Both the position numbers and the translations under genes were made by a program. Shown here in pieces: positions 42,328 to 50,990 of a stretch of DNA of 64,000 nucleotides. A model generated the notes under the pieces. It did not search any database. It had not been told where the DNA came from and saw only the letters and a list, made by a program, of their open reading frames with translations. Origin of the DNA: Kordiimonadaceae bacterium (GTDB lineage Bacteria > Pseudomonadota > Alphaproteobacteria > Sphingomonadales > Emcibacteraceae); NCBI GenBank assembly GCA_024236295.1, contig JACKKT010000003.1, forward strand, positions 62,001 to 126,000, given 5' to 3'. Position 1 is the stretch's first letter; each line of letters starts with the position of its first letter.

Positions 42328-42948
42328 ATGCACAATCATAACAGATGTGGTTCAGATGTACAATTTGATGGCTCATCAAACAGTTATAAAAGGGTATTAA
42401 TTATAATTATTATAATAAATTTCACCATGTTTGGTGTCGAATTAGGCGGTGGTCTTATTTCTGGTTCCATGGCTCTTTTGGCTGACTGTATGGATTTTCT
42501 GGCAGACAGTGCAACATATACCATCTCATTGATAGTAATCGGGATGCCAATTACAACGAGAGCAAAAGCAAGTATGTTTAAAGGACTATCCCTATTAGTT
42601 ATTGCAATATGGATTTTTTATTCAACTTTCATGGCTATGATAAATGGGGGCGTACCTGAACCATATACAATGGGAACTATTGGGTTTATTGCATTTCTTG
42701 CAAACTTAGTTAGTGCATTACTTCTATTACGCTATAAGGAAGGAGATGCTAATGTGAGGTCCGTTTGGCTTTGTAGTAGAAATGACGCTATTGGCAATAT
42801 AGTTGTTATGATTGCAGCTTCTGGTATTTTAGTCTCAAACGCTGCTTGGCCCGATTTAACAGTTGCTTTCATAATGGTTAGTCTATTTTCCCATTCTGCT
42901 TTCTTAATTATCAGACAATCTTGGAAGGAGCTAAAATTGGGTAATTAA
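42328..42948 (+). CDS. Cation diffusion facilitator-like transporter
   Basis: 206 residues from the ATG at 42328 (AAGGA 7 bp upstream; the GTG at 42277 is less likely). The N-terminus has a possible metal ligand patch (MHNHNRCGSD). About five to six transmembrane helices follow, with CDF-type acidic motifs in helix 2 (GGLISGSMALLADCMDFLADSATY, an HxxxD-like position replaced by D...D) and helix 5 (SVWLCSRNDAIGNIVVMIAA). The C-terminal cytoplasmic domain of full CDF proteins is missing. It probably adds inner-membrane metal export to the RND pump. Confidence 0.82.
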   Translation: MHNHNRCGSDVQFDGSSNSYKRVLIIIIIINFTMFGVELGGGLISGSMALLADCMDFLADSATYTISLIVIGMPITTRAKASMFKGLSLLVIAIWIFYSTFMAMINGGVPEPYTMGTIGFIAFLANLVSALLLLRYKEGDANVRSVWLCSRNDAIGNIVVMIAASGILVSNAAWPDLTVAFIMVSLFSHSAFLIIRQSWKELKLGN

Positions 42949-43485
42949 ATAGTTTATTGGCTCTGATTCTAATTGGACCAACCAAGAATTCTGTTGAATA
43001 TTTGCAGTGAAATATCTGTCAGACTTTTCAAGTTTAGTAAATTTTAATCTAATATACTTTGCAAGGTTAACTTTTGTTGGAATTAAAATTGAGAACCATG
43101 TTTCCACTTTTTCAATATTTTGATTCACAAGATAATTCCATTGATCAGGATATTTGAATCGATTATGCAATATCGTATGACAGCTTTTACATAGAAAGGG
43201 GTCCATGCGGATGTCATAGTAATTTTCACTGTGAAACCCAACTGGTCCAACTTTCTTGCAGATATCACATTGATCCGGTTTCTTGATGGCTCCAATATTA
43301 AGTAGATAAGTTCCGATTTGCCACGTTCGTATTCTTTCATCACTGGTAAATCCATTATAGCTTTTAAGCGGTGGCCACCGCCAAATAGGAAGTTTTGCTT
43401 TACTTAAGTCAACCGGTTTTAAAATTTTATGCCTTGGAAGTAATGAAAGCAGTTTCTCATAGTCAAAGTCATCAGCCTTGCTCAT
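42931..43485 (-). CDS. HNH-like/treble-clef zinc protein
   Basis: A 184-residue protein. The centre has CDICKKVGPVGFHSENYYD and then LCKSCHTILHNRF: two CxxC pairs with His residues arranged as in HNH endonuclease-like treble-clef folds (residues about 92-130). The rest is not recognised. Its 3' end overlaps the CDF-like gene by 18 bp in convergent orientation, and its start overlaps the resolvase gene end by 14 bp, so it is probably co-transcribed with the resolvase. A role in DNA cleavage is possible but not shown. Confidence 0.6.
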   Translation of the reverse strand: MSKADDFDYEKLLSLLPRHKILKPVDLSKAKLPIWRWPPLKSYNGFTSDERIRTWQIGTYLLNIGAIKKPDQCDICKKVGPVGFHSENYYDIRMDPFLCKSCHTILHNRFKYPDQWNYLVNQNIEKVETWFSILIPTKVNLAKYIRLKFTKLEKSDRYFTANIQQNSWLVQLESEPINYLITQF

Positions 43486-44059
43486 TGATGATCCTTGTCA
43501 CTGTAGAAACACCAACTTTGAGTTCTGCCGCGATTTTGCGGATACCTTTATTTTCTGAACGTAAGGCCAAAATAGCTACCTCAGTCTTTTTTGACACTTT
43601 GGGGCGTCCCAGGGTTATGCCCTTTGCCTTTGCCCGCGCCAGTCCTGCCTTGACGCGCTCCTGTATCATTGATCGCTCAAATTCAGCGAATACACCACAC
43701 ATCTGAAACATTGCTCTCCCCGAAGGCGTAGTTGTGTCCATGCCCTGTTGATGAATGTAAAGATTTAGACCTAACGCATTAACATCACCAAGAAAGCTCA
43801 CCAGATTTTGGAGTGATCTGCCAAGACGATCAACAGACCATGTCATAATGATATCTATCTTTCTTTGGGTGGCATCTTTCCACAATCTGTTAAATTCGGC
43901 TCTTTGATCGCGTCCTTTTGCACCGGAAACACCGAAATCCTGATAATGATCCACCATTTCCCACCCCTGACGGTCAGCAATTGACTTTAGTTCAAGATAC
44001 TGGTTTTCAGTGGTCTGATCCGTTGTTGAAACTCTTGTGTAAATTGCAACTCGTTGCAC
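43472..44059 (-). CDS. Serine recombinase (resolvase/invertase family)
   Basis: A 195-residue protein. The catalytic serine lies in AIYTRVSTTDQ (residue about 11). Further motifs are WSVDRLGRSLQNLVSFL, FQMCGVFAEFERSMIQERVKAGLARAKAKG, and a C-terminal HTH (GIRKIAAELKVGVSTVTRIINE). This is the standard Pin/Hin/Tn3-resolvase layout. No terminal inverted repeats of a Tn3-type transposon were seen nearby, so it may act within the island or be the remnant of a nested element. A near-copy of the island palindrome overlaps its first codons (44044-44059). Confidence 0.93.
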   Translation of the reverse strand: MQRVAIYTRVSTTDQTTENQYLELKSIADRQGWEMVDHYQDFGVSGAKGRDQRAEFNRLWKDATQRKIDIIMTWSVDRLGRSLQNLVSFLGDVNALGLNLYIHQQGMDTTTPSGRAMFQMCGVFAEFERSMIQERVKAGLARAKAKGITLGRPKVSKKTEVAILALRSENKGIRKIAAELKVGVSTVTRIINEQG

Positions 44060-44303
44060 AAATATTCCTTATAAAACAAAATGTTAGTCACATTTAAAGG
44101 TTATCACAGGTGGAGGGTAGGTCAAGCGTTTTGGATCAAAAATAAAAGGATTTTAGGGTTCGAAAAACAACTGTTTTTAGTACGATAAAATAAATCGGAG
44201 AAAATGGCAGAAATTACAAACAAAAAATTGTGAGATTTAATAAGGTTTTTGGTACACTCCTGAATATTAGTGGATTGCGTAAAAAATGCTGGTTAGAAAG
44301 GGG

Positions 44304-45545
44304 TTATTGTCCAAATTCCCAATATTCTTTTATAATTACTTCTATCGCTTTGCTTGAAATTAAACTACATAGTTTATGTAAATCATCGTTTTTCTTGGAG
44401 CTACAATAATCTGAAACAGATTTTATACAAATAAACTCCGGTTTAATTACATTAGTGTGTTTTGCAGCATGATAAAAACCATAACTCTCCATATCAACCG
44501 CCCAGATAGAGTCGTTCAAATTAGTAATTTTACTAATAATCTCATTGTTTGCTACAACTGCTGATCCAGAACCCACATCACACAAATGTAGTTCTACTAA
44601 TATATTATTGTCACTTTTGAGCTTTTTCACATCTGACATATTTAATAGTTTATTTCTAAAATCTGAAAGAAGTATTTTTCTAGCTATCTTATGTGATTTG
44701 CTGTCAACAATGCCAATAGGATTCGGCCTTGAAACGAACTTAGTCTTTTTCTGACCATCAATATCTTTTATTTCTTTCCACTTTCCATAGTCCCAAGCAT
44801 ATGAAGTTTCAAAGAAAATTAAATCTCCTAATTTAACTTTATCTATTACCCCTCCACAAATTCCAGACATCAATGCTAACTTAGGTCTGAATGTAGATAT
44901 TAACGATTGTGTATAAGAGGCGGATGACGGTTGACCAGACCTTCCTATCGAAAAAGTAATCCCTCTTCGTATATTTTTATCTTTATCGTAAAAGATAAAC
45001 TTTTTAGCATTTGGAAAATAGTCGACTTCTGAAGTTTCAAATTGGTCCTCGAAAGGAGCCATTTCTTCATCTAGAGCAGTAATAATTAATACATCATAAT
45101 CATAATGTTGATTGATACTTACCAAACGAGTCAGGGAGGCATTTTGTGCATAACGTATTTTATCCTTCAAATAGCCCTCCCATTCACCCTCGTCGTCCTC
45201 CTCAATAATTACCATAAGGTGCGGACCAAGTTTTGTTTTTATTTTTTCCAAGGCATCTAAATCAGCGGTTATGCCTATAATATCACCTGGAATTTTGAGA
45301 GTTCCTAAATTAAATACTTCAGACAAAAGATTGTCAGCTTGATCGTAAGTAGGGTTGCTTTCTTTATCAAATGGCAATGTCAGGTCAATTATTAACAAAT
45401 CAAATATGGTTTTTCTTAGTTTCTCTCTCGCTAAATGAGCTGAAGTTGCTGTTTCGAGCTTAGTTTCTTCGCCCAAAAGTTCTCTTATCATTACACATAT
45501 TTTTTGCAAAACCTCTTCTCGATCATGAACTACCAAAATATTCAT
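44304..45545 (-). CDS. dtcC: Receiver-nucleosidase fusion, Detocs DtcC-like effector
   Basis: 413 residues. The N-terminal receiver (about 1-130) has D8 and phospho-acceptor D54 in LLIIDLTLPFD. The C-terminal domain (about 148-410) is a purine nucleoside phosphorylase/MTA-SAH nucleosidase fold: DVLIITALDEEMAPF (E160/E161), ALMSGICGGVIDKVKLGDLIFF, VDMESYGFYHAAKH (M352-E353) and KSVSDYCSSKKND (D379). These match the nucleoside-binding and catalytic positions of MTA-type nucleosidases. In the published Detocs system the DtcC effector cleaves ATP to adenine and ribose-5'-triphosphate when phosphorylated during phage infection. The ATG overlaps the dtcB stop by 4 bp. The function here is by analogy. 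Confidence 0.85.
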   Translation of the reverse strand: MNILVVHDREEVLQKICVMIRELLGEETKLETATSAHLAREKLRKTIFDLLIIDLTLPFDKESNPTYDQADNLLSEVFNLGTLKIPGDIIGITADLDALEKIKTKLGPHLMVIIEEDDEGEWEGYLKDKIRYAQNASLTRLVSINQHYDYDVLIITALDEEMAPFEDQFETSEVDYFPNAKKFIFYDKDKNIRRGITFSIGRSGQPSSASYTQSLISTFRPKLALMSGICGGVIDKVKLGDLIFFETSYAWDYGKWKEIKDIDGQKKTKFVSRPNPIGIVDSKSHKIARKILLSDFRNKLLNMSDVKKLKSDNNILVELHLCDVGSGSAVVANNEIISKITNLNDSIWAVDMESYGFYHAAKHTNVIKPEFICIKSVSDYCSSKKNDDLHKLCSLISSKAIEVIIKEYWEFGQ

Positions 45546-46036
45546 TTTATTAATACCTCTTTAAGTAATTTATTTAATCTACTTTGCCAGTCCTTCTCTC
45601 CGTATTGCACATAGCCAATATAAGCAGAATCGAGCATTTCTTGAGCCCTTCTATTAACTTCTTCTATACTTAATATTTGGACATATCCACTTCGGATACC
45701 TTTTGAGGGAAAAGCATCAAAAGCTGTAACAATTATTGTGGGAACCTCCTTGCCTAGCAAATACATTTTATTAGCAATACTTAATCCGCCAAGTACTTCA
45801 TGAGCCCCTTGATTAGCTTCAGATATTTGATCCATTAAATCTAACGAAATATCTAAAATCATTAAATCCCATGATCCTTTAGAAATCATTTCCTCTGCAC
45901 CAATAATGTTTCCTACTCTATTCAAATTGGAATTTAGAAAACCAAATTCTAACAGAACTTTCTCTATGTCGATCCATTTAATCTCACTATCTTCAACTAT
46001 TAAAATTTTAAAATTTTTATCGATTTTTAAAATCAT
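45542..46036 (-). CDS. dtcB: Stand-alone receiver domain, Detocs DtcB-like
   Basis: 164 residues forming a single receiver domain: acidic pair E15-D16 (ILIVEDSE), phospho-acceptor D62 (DLMILDISLD) and T104 (IIVTAFD). A lysine at about 148 (YGEKDW) stands in place of the usual KP motif. An insertion after the phospho-site (DLMDQISEANQGAHEVLGG) lengthens the alpha3/beta4 region. There is no output domain. In Detocs, DtcB is described as a phosphate sink that absorbs accidental kinase activity and prevents self-intoxication. It lies between the kinase (6-bp gap) and effector genes (4-bp overlap). Confidence 0.82.
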   Translation of the reverse strand: MILKIDKNFKILIVEDSEIKWIDIEKVLLEFGFLNSNLNRVGNIIGAEEMISKGSWDLMILDISLDLMDQISEANQGAHEVLGGLSIANKMYLLGKEVPTIIVTAFDAFPSKGIRSGYVQILSIEEVNRRAQEMLDSAYIGYVQYGEKDWQSRLNKLLKEVLIK

Positions 46037-46042
46037 GTTAAT

Positions 46043-49000
46043 TTAGTCTCCAGTCCAAAAAGGAACTAGCAAATGAAATGACCTTAGCTTTTTTAATACA
46101 AAAATTTCTGTATCCTCATCTATTAGAGTTGCAGCTAATGAAGCTATCTTTGATAATCCAGAATTGCCTTCATGAAATAATTCTTCGTCTTCTGACTTAT
46201 ATTTTTTTCCTTCAACACCAAACTTTTTTGACTCTGAATTGTGTGCTAAATTAGAAAATATTAACCCAATTGTCTTCCCCTTCTTAAATGGCTTAATGCG
46301 AACTTTCTTACAATTTCCTGTTGCATTTTTATTAACATTCTCAAAGACTTCACATAGTAAATTGAAAGATAAGCGAACCTTTTCAGGAGAGATCATACGA
46401 TTGAAAAGAGTGTTATTCTCATTGATGTAGGATGAAAAGTTATATCCCTCAAATACACCATCAGCCGTTGTTTTGACTTCAAGAAATGATAATGGATGCC
46501 ATTGATTTGCGTTTCCACTTGTAAACCACTGCGCCAATTCTTTGGTTTTTCTTTTTAAAGCGTTTACCAAAGCGTTATGTACATCTTCAATATCACTTAA
46601 ACGAAATGATTCAGATTTAACAAGTTCAGCTTTACTTAAATCCATTCCATGGATTAATTTACTGTCAAATTCACTTTCAAATATAGATTTTGCATAATCC
46701 AATTGGTGGTCTAACTTAGTTTTTAACCAATCTAATAATGTATCAATAACTTTTTCAAATTGATCACTACTATCAACTTTCTCTACCAAAGCTTTTAGTT
46801 CATCCTGATTTGGTACTAGATTGAACAATCCTTTTGGTTTTTCAGAATTTAGTGACTGTACTCTGTTATTAAGCCAAGTTTTTGTATTTGTGGATATGGA
46901 AGTACATAAAAAATTTACAAGCTTATCTTGAGTGTCTATTGAGACTCCCGGTATTATTACATCTTTTGTTTCCTGAACAATTCTCATAACCTCTCTTCTA
47001 AAAGTGTCGTGCCTAAATCTTGTAGAAAGTAAAACTTCGAGGCCAAAAGATGGGTGTTGAAGAAAATCATCAATAATCGTTAAAATTAAATGGGCATGGG
47101 GCCAAAGGCTATTTTTAAGTTTATATTCAACTAACTGCCCATTGACAAACATGTGCGGCGTAAAAACCATTGCATCAGTGAGTAGAGGAGTTTTTCCATC
47201 GAATTGTATAAGAGAATTTGTAGTTTCATAGAGGTCTTTTTGATTTTGATACACATCTTTTTTAAATATTTCCCAAGGAATCTCAAACTGTCCATCCTTA
47301 ACTTTTTTTAACAAAATTGAAGTTGTCAACACTCTTGATTCTTCAAGAAATAAAGACTCACTTATATATTTATTTGACCGAAACTGTCTAAAACACTTAT
47401 CTAAAGCATTAACTCTACCCACAATCGCGGCAGTTTCATTGGGGGCTAATCTAGATAAAATTAAGATATGTGGTGTAAGAAAATATCTTACAAAAGCCGA
47501 GGCTTCTTCTCCATATTCTTGGATTAACCAGTCAACAACTTGATCGACTGTTTTTCCTTTTGTTTGTGGTTCCATTGCAGTACGTAATACTGTTGGGTCA
47601 CGTTCTTGCTCTTCAATTTGCATCAAAAGCAATGCATAATAGGCATCAGGGTTTCCTAAAAATGGTCCCAATCTTATTTCTTTAATTATCTGATCAATCC
47701 AAGACCATTTAATTCCAGTTAAAAAAAGAGGCGCAATTCTAATTTTTTTACGAACACCATGGAGCCAGTCTCCTACTCTTAGATTTCTTTCAGATTCATA
47801 AAGATACCAATGTGTAGCATTAATCCACATACGATCATTGTAAATTTCACTGTCCAAAATATACTCATCACACTCAACTTTGAATTGTTGCAGATTTGCA
47901 GGAATAAAAAGTTTTCTCTCATAACTAACTAGCCCAGACGGAGAACATGCAATAAAAGGACAACACTTTCCAATATATTGAATTAATCTCAATATTTCCC
48001 TCGTTTCCCAAAAATAATCCCTACGTGGGAGTAAAAAAAGAGAATTAAGAATGGAAATCAAAATTTTACCAGCGTCTAAAAAGTGCCATTTTCTAGCTAA
48101 TGATAATATAGTATTGTATTCGTCAGTTGTTGGATATTTATTAGCTCTCATTTGAGCGAGAAGTTCCAAAGGTTCTGTATTGGATGGTTGTCCAATAATT
48201 TGATATTCCTTGGTAGAGATTATTGCTGAGATTTTACTAACGGCAGTATTGGAAAAACCATATTTATCGACTAAGTTTCTGCAATCAGGCTCTCCATCGA
48301 AACCTAATTCTTCGTTCATTGTCATTGATAAAATTGAATTAACACGGGTCGATTTTATTGATTTTGACAATTTTTTTAATATTTTATTCATACTAGAATT
48401 TATACAGCTGTGCTGACAGTATTCCATTTCAATATGATTTAAAATAATTTCGCATGCATCGTAAGGATGGCAAAGAAGTGCTATATAACTTTTAAAAATC
48501 AAGTTTTCATCTGAGAAAGCTTCATCTCTTAAAAGGAACCGAATCGTAGCTCTTTCTGAATCATCCTCATCTCCTGTAGTGACGTAAGCTAAGAATGAAT
48601 CTAAGTATTGTTCAGATGGATTGTTTAAAGTATGGTGAAGCAATGGAAAAAAAAATCTTTTCCTAAGCCATTCCGTTTTAAACTTTTCTTTTAAAAAATT
48701 TCGACTTTCTTCTGAAGGGGTAATTGCAGCACAAAGAGTTTTAAAAGCAAATAGAGATTGTGTGTTGGATTTTGAAAAACTACTTACTTCTTTAACCAAT
48801 TTTTCTTCATCAGAATCTAATATTGCTGACGAGATTCTTAGACCCTGATCATACATTTTTTGCACTATTTCAGAATTTTCAGTAATATAACTTATAAGTA
48901 ATTCTAAATAAAACGCCTCAACATGGGCATTAGGTGCTCTTCTTATCTCTTTTAAATTTTTCCAATCTTTTTCACCAAATGAGAGTGCAACCCAGTCAGT

Positions 49001-49162
49001 TTTTCTCAATTTAAGGAGTTTCTCCCTAAGATAAGCGTTCAAATCAAGTTGAATTTCGGTTGTAGTTGCACTCACATTGGCATAAATTTGATTTCTTATA
49101 TATCTATATTGTTCACCACCCCGAATTATATTTTTAAGTGCTATAGTTTGATCTGAAACCAT
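46043..49162 (-). CDS. dtcA: Very large sensor kinase, Detocs DtcA-like
   Basis: A 1039-residue soluble protein. The first 700 or so residues are helical and repeat-like, with no known motif recognised (possible sensor). The C-terminal 105 residues form a GHKL/HATPase-like domain: N-box LLCEVFENVNKNA (about 935-947), IGLIFSNLAHN and a glycine loop GNSGLSKIA (about 999). A candidate phospho-His is H718 in RFRHDTFRREV, but its distance from the ATPase domain is unusual, so this is uncertain. There are no membrane helices. The order kinase-receiver-receiver/nucleosidase matches Detocs, where DtcA senses phage and phosphorylates DtcC. AT-rich codon use fits the island. Confidence 0.78.
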   Translation of the reverse strand: MVSDQTIALKNIIRGGEQYRYIRNQIYANVSATTTEIQLDLNAYLREKLLKLRKTDWVALSFGEKDWKNLKEIRRAPNAHVEAFYLELLISYITENSEIVQKMYDQGLRISSAILDSDEEKLVKEVSSFSKSNTQSLFAFKTLCAAITPSEESRNFLKEKFKTEWLRKRFFFPLLHHTLNNPSEQYLDSFLAYVTTGDEDDSERATIRFLLRDEAFSDENLIFKSYIALLCHPYDACEIILNHIEMEYCQHSCINSSMNKILKKLSKSIKSTRVNSILSMTMNEELGFDGEPDCRNLVDKYGFSNTAVSKISAIISTKEYQIIGQPSNTEPLELLAQMRANKYPTTDEYNTILSLARKWHFLDAGKILISILNSLFLLPRRDYFWETREILRLIQYIGKCCPFIACSPSGLVSYERKLFIPANLQQFKVECDEYILDSEIYNDRMWINATHWYLYESERNLRVGDWLHGVRKKIRIAPLFLTGIKWSWIDQIIKEIRLGPFLGNPDAYYALLLMQIEEQERDPTVLRTAMEPQTKGKTVDQVVDWLIQEYGEEASAFVRYFLTPHILILSRLAPNETAAIVGRVNALDKCFRQFRSNKYISESLFLEESRVLTTSILLKKVKDGQFEIPWEIFKKDVYQNQKDLYETTNSLIQFDGKTPLLTDAMVFTPHMFVNGQLVEYKLKNSLWPHAHLILTIIDDFLQHPSFGLEVLLSTRFRHDTFRREVMRIVQETKDVIIPGVSIDTQDKLVNFLCTSISTNTKTWLNNRVQSLNSEKPKGLFNLVPNQDELKALVEKVDSSDQFEKVIDTLLDWLKTKLDHQLDYAKSIFESEFDSKLIHGMDLSKAELVKSESFRLSDIEDVHNALVNALKRKTKELAQWFTSGNANQWHPLSFLEVKTTADGVFEGYNFSSYINENNTLFNRMISPEKVRLSFNLLCEVFENVNKNATGNCKKVRIKPFKKGKTIGLIFSNLAHNSESKKFGVEGKKYKSEDEELFHEGNSGLSKIASLAATLIDEDTEIFVLKKLRSFHLLVPFWTGD

Positions 49163-49458
49163 TATTCGTTGACCCCCTAAATACTACTTTGTCACGAATA
49201 AAGATTATTATTCGCTAATTAATTTATAAAATAAATCAATATCTAGATAATTTTATGCTTAGATACAACTATCATGCAAGAAGATTTAAAGTTCTTTTAT
49301 CTTACTGATTCTCTATTTAATACATATAAGCCATTAATCTGTATCGGGTAGTTTCAACTATTGCAGCTAGTGTTTTCAATAAAAATTAAAATAAAATTGA
49401 TTTACTATAAGGGTAGAGGTCTGATTTAAATCAGCTCGAACCTTGTATAATTTGATTA
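49163..49458. other. AT-rich intergenic region upstream of dtcA
   Basis: 296 bp with no credible ORF. It should hold the dtcABC promoter on the minus strand and the end of the zinc-ribbon gene. No palindrome of the TTGCAAC type is present, which sets this operon apart from the other island genes. Confidence 0.55.
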
Positions 49459-50217
49459 CTAAAAAGAGTCTATTTTGGTAATACTAATAACCTTACAATC
49501 TGCTGGGTATAAAATCGCTTCCACGTTCTCGATACTCACTCCGCCGAAGCCATTTCTGCCTTTATAACGCATATGAAGAATAAGAAGTCCGGTTTCCTCG
49601 TCCGGCCACATTTCTGTTTTCACATGTTCAAAACTGTCAGGCTCTCGCAAATTAGCTTTTACGGTCGAGTATACATCCATGTTTGGCCCTCCCATGCCTT
49701 CTACGCAATAATAACCATTTTTCCTTCTCTCAGCTTCTAATGCGACTTCCGCTGCATCACGGGCATTCTCGTAGTATTTTAATTTTTCTTGATAGTTATT
49801 GTTTTCCGGATCAAGTCTACTAAGTTGGGAATATAAATAAATATTTTCACTGTAGCTGGATTCTGGCACTAGCTTTACCTCAGCTTCCAATTCTTGAATT
49901 TTTAACAATCTATCATCTTCTCTATTTGCTGCTTCCTGAGCCATTTTCTGAGCATATTGTTCCGGCTCAAACATTCTCAAATATGTATTTGGCCCCCACA
50001 TATATGCCCAGACGAGAAAAGAAAGAATGAACCACTTTATATGCCTAACCCTATCCTTTGATTTTTTCTGCTGTAACGCAATCGCTTCAGCGGCTGCTTT
50101 TTCTTCACGCACTTTTTGCACCCAACCTTTTTCTAATGGTTCACCGCATTTAGGACAAGCGGTCGAATTTTCAGAAGTTGGGTTTTTGCAGGTTGGGCAA
50201 TTTTCTAATGCCGCCAT
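49459..50217 (-). CDS. Zinc-ribbon single-pass membrane protein
   Basis: A 252-residue protein. The N-terminal zinc ribbon is CPTCKNP...CPKCGEP (residues about 7-28), followed by a charged helix, one transmembrane segment (HIKWFILSFLVWAYMWG, about 59-75) and a long helical region (about 85-165). The C-terminal domain has YYCVEGMGGPNMDVYSTVKANLREPDSFEHV, resembling domains found in phage and island proteins of unknown function. It lies beside a lipoprotein gene on the same strand, possibly a two-gene envelope unit. The function is unknown. Confidence 0.65.
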   Translation of the reverse strand: MAALENCPTCKNPTSENSTACPKCGEPLEKGWVQKVREEKAAAEAIALQQKKSKDRVRHIKWFILSFLVWAYMWGPNTYLRMFEPEQYAQKMAQEAANREDDRLLKIQELEAEVKLVPESSYSENIYLYSQLSRLDPENNNYQEKLKYYENARDAAEVALEAERRKNGYYCVEGMGGPNMDVYSTVKANLREPDSFEHVKTEMWPDEETGLLILHMRYKGRNGFGGVSIENVEAILYPADCKVISITKIDSF

Positions 50218-50264
50218 TTTAACTATCTTCCTGATTAATTAAGCGATATTGAGTCTTTGTTGAT

Positions 50265-50846
50265 TCAAAGGCCGCTTTTGTCCTTACTTTCCTTTTCAAT
50301 CGCTAAACGTTCATCTTTAGTAATTTTGATTAGGTCAAGGTCACCGTAATCTACATACAACCGGTATTCGACAAACCCCGTACACCCCAAACGAAGATAT
50401 CCATTATCTGCGTCAATATATTGTCTATATTTATTGTAATCATCATCAAGATGCTCGCCCGCATACAAGTATTTTTCATAATAAATTGACTGTAGAGTTC
50501 TTAGCCTGTTTTTACATGCATCCTCTGACATTTTATCACTATAAGCATGTATCTCCGAAACAATCCCTGATTTGGGTGCTCGTATTACATAATATGTCGT
50601 AAAATCTTCATAAGGAACTGTTGGCTCGAAAACATATCCGTCTGGTTCATCAATTACTGTCCCTCTGGAATTATCGATATTAAATTGACTTCCCAATTCG
50701 ATGCCAAAAGCAGTAGTAATAAATTCCTTCGATCCTTGCCTTTTTAACAAATCTTGTCTTACCAGTTCTTCTATTGGGGCAGACTGGCACCCAGCAATTA
50801 AACATGATAGGCTAAGAATTGTAATAAAGTTAGTTTTCAAGTTCAT
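50265..50846 (-). CDS. Predicted lipoprotein with poly-G tract before its start
   Basis: A 193-residue protein from the ATG at 50846, with signal peptide MNLKTNFITILSLSCLIAGC and lipobox LIAGC. The mature part is not recognised (ELVRQDLLKRQGSKEFITTAFGIELGSQFN, LRTLQSIYYEKYLYAGEHLDDDYNKY). A run of nine G (minus strand, 50849-50857) lies directly in the ribosome-binding region 2 bp from the ATG. Length change in this tract would alter ribosome-site spacing, so expression could be phase-variable. An upstream start at 50861 would put the tract inside the coding sequence. Confidence 0.65.
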   Translation of the reverse strand: MNLKTNFITILSLSCLIAGCQSAPIEELVRQDLLKRQGSKEFITTAFGIELGSQFNIDNSRGTVIDEPDGYVFEPTVPYEDFTTYYVIRAPKSGIVSEIHAYSDKMSEDACKNRLRTLQSIYYEKYLYAGEHLDDDYNKYRQYIDADNGYLRLGCTGFVEYRLYVDYGDLDLIKITKDERLAIEKESKDKSGL

Positions 50847-50881
50847 TTCCCCCCCCCTCAATTAACGCAATATAATTCAAT

Positions 50882-50930
50882 AATTACAGAAATATTTAAT
50901 ATTATTCAAGAAATAATATTTTCTGTAATT
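50882..50930. promoter_or_regulatory. Nested inverted repeats between lipoprotein and XRE genes
   Basis: Outer arms are AATTACAGAA (50882-50891) and TTCTGTAATT (50921-50930), a perfect 10-bp pair. Inner arms are AATATTATT (50898-50906) and AATAATATT (50912-50920), a perfect 9-bp pair. They sit in the divergent promoter region of the XRE regulator, so this is the likely operator of that protein. Confidence 0.6.
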
Positions 50931-50990
50931 TGCTTCGCTTCTTTGCAGTGACTTTATCCCATAGCCTTGCTTTGCAAAGGGAGAATAAAA

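Noticed and set aside
44044..44059. Near-copy of the TTGCAAC palindrome at the resolvase start codon
   Set aside because: One arm is imperfect, and the bases encode MQRVAI, a start common in this resolvase family, so the match may be coding-constrained. Not counted among the confirmed copies.
43472..44059. The resolvase as part of a Tn3-type transposon
   Set aside because: There is no transposase gene and no terminal inverted repeats nearby.
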